A stretch of DNA of 6,079 nt from Candidatus Krumholzibacteriia bacterium. Its GTDB lineage: Bacteria; Krumholzibacteriota; Krumholzibacteriia; LZORAL124-64-63. Location: positions 1 through 6,079 of the forward strand of contig JALUJS010000004.1 in assembly GCA_027056825.1 (NCBI GenBank), written 5' to 3'. A model generated the notes under the pieces. That model was given only the letters and a program-made list of their open reading frames with translations. It made no database searches and had not been told where the DNA came from. Position numbers and translations under genes: made by a program. Each line of letters opens with the position of its first letter. The stretch's first letter is position 1. Below, piece by piece: positions 5,115 to 6,079 of the stretch.

Positions 5115-5351
5115 ATGTTCCCTTCCCGCCGGTCACCGGTCTTCTTCCTGCTCTGCAGCCTGATCCTCTGCGGCCTGGCCTGGCCGCGCTCCGCCTTCGC
5201 CTACATCGACCCCGGCACCGGCAGCTTCCTGATCCAGGGCGTCATCGCGGCGGTCATCGGGGCCGGCGTGGCCGTCAAGGTCTTCTGGCGCAAGATCATG
5301 AGCGCCCTGACCGGCCGCAGCTATCCCGACCAGACCGACGACGATGAGTGA
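5115..5351 (+). CDS. Small exported/membrane protein with YIDPGTGS motif
   Basis: 78 residues. A signal peptide is clear: RR near the N-terminus (5-6), hydrophobic core VFFLLCSLILCGLAW (9-23), and an AFA cleavage site before Tyr30. The mature start reads YIDPGTGSFLIQG, then a hydrophobic helix (about 38-57), then VFWRKI and an acidic tail (DQTDDDE). Small proteins starting YIDPGTGS after a signal sequence recur in diverse bacteria and are uncharacterised as far as I know; they are met beside methyltransferase-type or envelope-synthesis genes. AGGAG lies 7 nt before the ATG at 5115. An in-frame upstream ATG at 4977 lies in the previous gene's stop region and hairpin and was rejected. The stop overlaps the start of the next gene by 8 nt, suggesting translational coupling and a shared function. 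Confidence 0.8.
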   Translation: MFPSRRSPVFFLLCSLILCGLAWPRSAFAYIDPGTGSFLIQGVIAAVIGAGVAVKVFWRKIMSALTGRSYPDQTDDDE

Positions 5352-6079
5352 CGGCCGCGTTCCCGGGAGCTTCCGCGACCCGGCCGGCTTCCTGTTCCGG
5401 CGCGACGGCGTGCTGTACCGCCAGGTCAACGCCTCCGGCCTCCGGGATCTGCGCCTGCTGGAATCCTCGGGCCTGTACGAACAGCTGGTCGGCAAGGGCC
5501 TGCTCATACCCCACCGGGAAACCGGGCCCCGGACCGCGCTGACCGACGCCGCCGCGACAGTCATCGCCCCCGAGCCGGTGGACTTCATCAGCTACCCTTA
5601 CGAGTGGTGTTTCTCCCAGCTCCGGGACGCCGCCCTGACCACCCTGCGCATCCAGAAGCTCGCCCTGAACAAGGGCCTGACCCTGAAGGACGCCTCCGCC
5701 TACAACATCCAGTTCCACCGCGGCCGTCCGGTGCTCATCGACACCCTTTCCCTGGGCGCCTACCGCGAGGGGGAACCGTGGGTCGCGTACCGCCAGTTCT
5801 GCCAGCATTTCCTGGCGCCCCTGGCCCTCATGGCGAAGGTGGACGTCCGGCTGCTGTCCCTGCTGCGGGCCCACCTCGACGGTGTGCCCCTGGACCTCGC
5901 CTCGCGCCTGCTGCCCTGGCGCACCCGCCTGTCCCCCGGCCTGCTGATGCACATGCACGCCCACGCGGCCAGCCAGAAGAAGCATGCCGCATCCGGCGGG
6001 AAGGGCCGCGCCCGCCGCGTCTCGCGCGCGGGCCTGCTGGGCATCACCGACAACCTCGCCGGCCTGGTCCGCGGCCTGC
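5344..6079 (+). CDS. N-terminal part of a protein annotated in relatives as class I SAM methyltransferase (3' partial)
   Basis: 245 codons plus one base, running off the right edge. It starts at ATG 5344-5346 within the sequence ATGAGTGA, overlapping the previous gene. No strong ribosome site precedes it, so coupling is likely. The core SYPYEWCFSQLRDAALTTLR (83-102), then LALNKGLTLKDASAYNIQF (106-124) and RGRPVLIDTLSLG (126-138) matches a protein family usually labelled class I SAM-dependent methyltransferase, sometimes compared with nodulation protein NoeA. In that family the SAM domain is C-terminal, which would lie beyond this window. The segment D116-x4-N121 followed by I132-D133 looks like a kinase-fold catalytic loop and metal-binding Asp. 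Later regions contain a His-rich stretch (MHMHAHAAS, 202-210) and a basic stretch (GGKGRARRVSR, 218-228). The substrate is unknown. The reading frame and the family core are well supported; the methyltransferase activity cannot be shown from this part. Confidence 0.75.
   Translation, partial: MSDGRVPGSFRDPAGFLFRRDGVLYRQVNASGLRDLRLLESSGLYEQLVGKGLLIPHRETGPRTALTDAAATVIAPEPVDFISYPYEWCFSQLRDAALTTLRIQKLALNKGLTLKDASAYNIQFHRGRPVLIDTLSLGAYREGEPWVAYRQFCQHFLAPLALMAKVDVRLLSLLRAHLDGVPLDLASRLLPWRTRLSPGLLMHMHAHAASQKKHAASGGKGRARRVSRAGLLGITDNLAGLVRGL

Overview
The window is about two-thirds G+C and comes from a bacterium. The most telling taxonomic clue is the 3' end of a gene on the left. It encodes a FlgD-like/Por-secretion-type C-terminal domain ending in a GVYLYRLQAGDF...GRMTMIK tail. 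Such tails are common in secreted proteins of FCB-related candidate phyla such as Krumholzibacteriota, Eisenbacteria or Latescibacterota. The placement is an inference; no rRNA or other phylogenetic marker is present except peptide deformylase.

Layout. (1) 1-250: the end of the secreted-protein gene, damaged by an extreme poly-C tract near the window edge, then a strong hairpin terminator (275-303) shared with the convergent operon. (2) 326-1305, minus strand: a two-gene unit of peptide deformylase (def) followed by a small helical DUF309-like protein that starts at TTG. (3) 1306-1780: a divergent intergenic region of about 475 bp. It holds a def promoter, a small inverted repeat overlapping that promoter, a large imperfect palindrome of about 178 bp (1439-1616) with the hallmarks of a MITE/REP-like mobile element flanked by TTAG on both sides, and a near-consensus sigma70 promoter facing right. 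(4) 1781-3001, plus strand: a polytopic membrane protein resembling GT-C/GT87 (DUF2029) glycosyltransferases. (5) 3120-4980: a Na+/phosphate symporter of the NptA/PF02690 family and a PhoU-like protein 16 nt downstream, a phosphate-uptake pair. (6) 4974-5084: overlapping hairpins and a possible extended -10 promoter. (7) 5115-6079: a 78-aa signal-peptide protein with a YIDPGTGS motif, overlapping by 8 nt with the start of a large protein that runs off the window. That protein's N-terminal region matches proteins annotated as class I SAM methyltransferases and contains a kinase-like D-x4-N...ID motif.

The main functional themes are N-terminal protein maturation (def), sodium-coupled phosphate import with its PhoU partner, and probable envelope/glycan chemistry (GT-C protein; YIDPGTGS/methyltransferase pair). 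The least explained object is the palindromic element at 1439-1616 and its shorter look-alike at 1324-1376. No tRNA, rRNA, CRISPR array, transposase gene or phage gene was seen.
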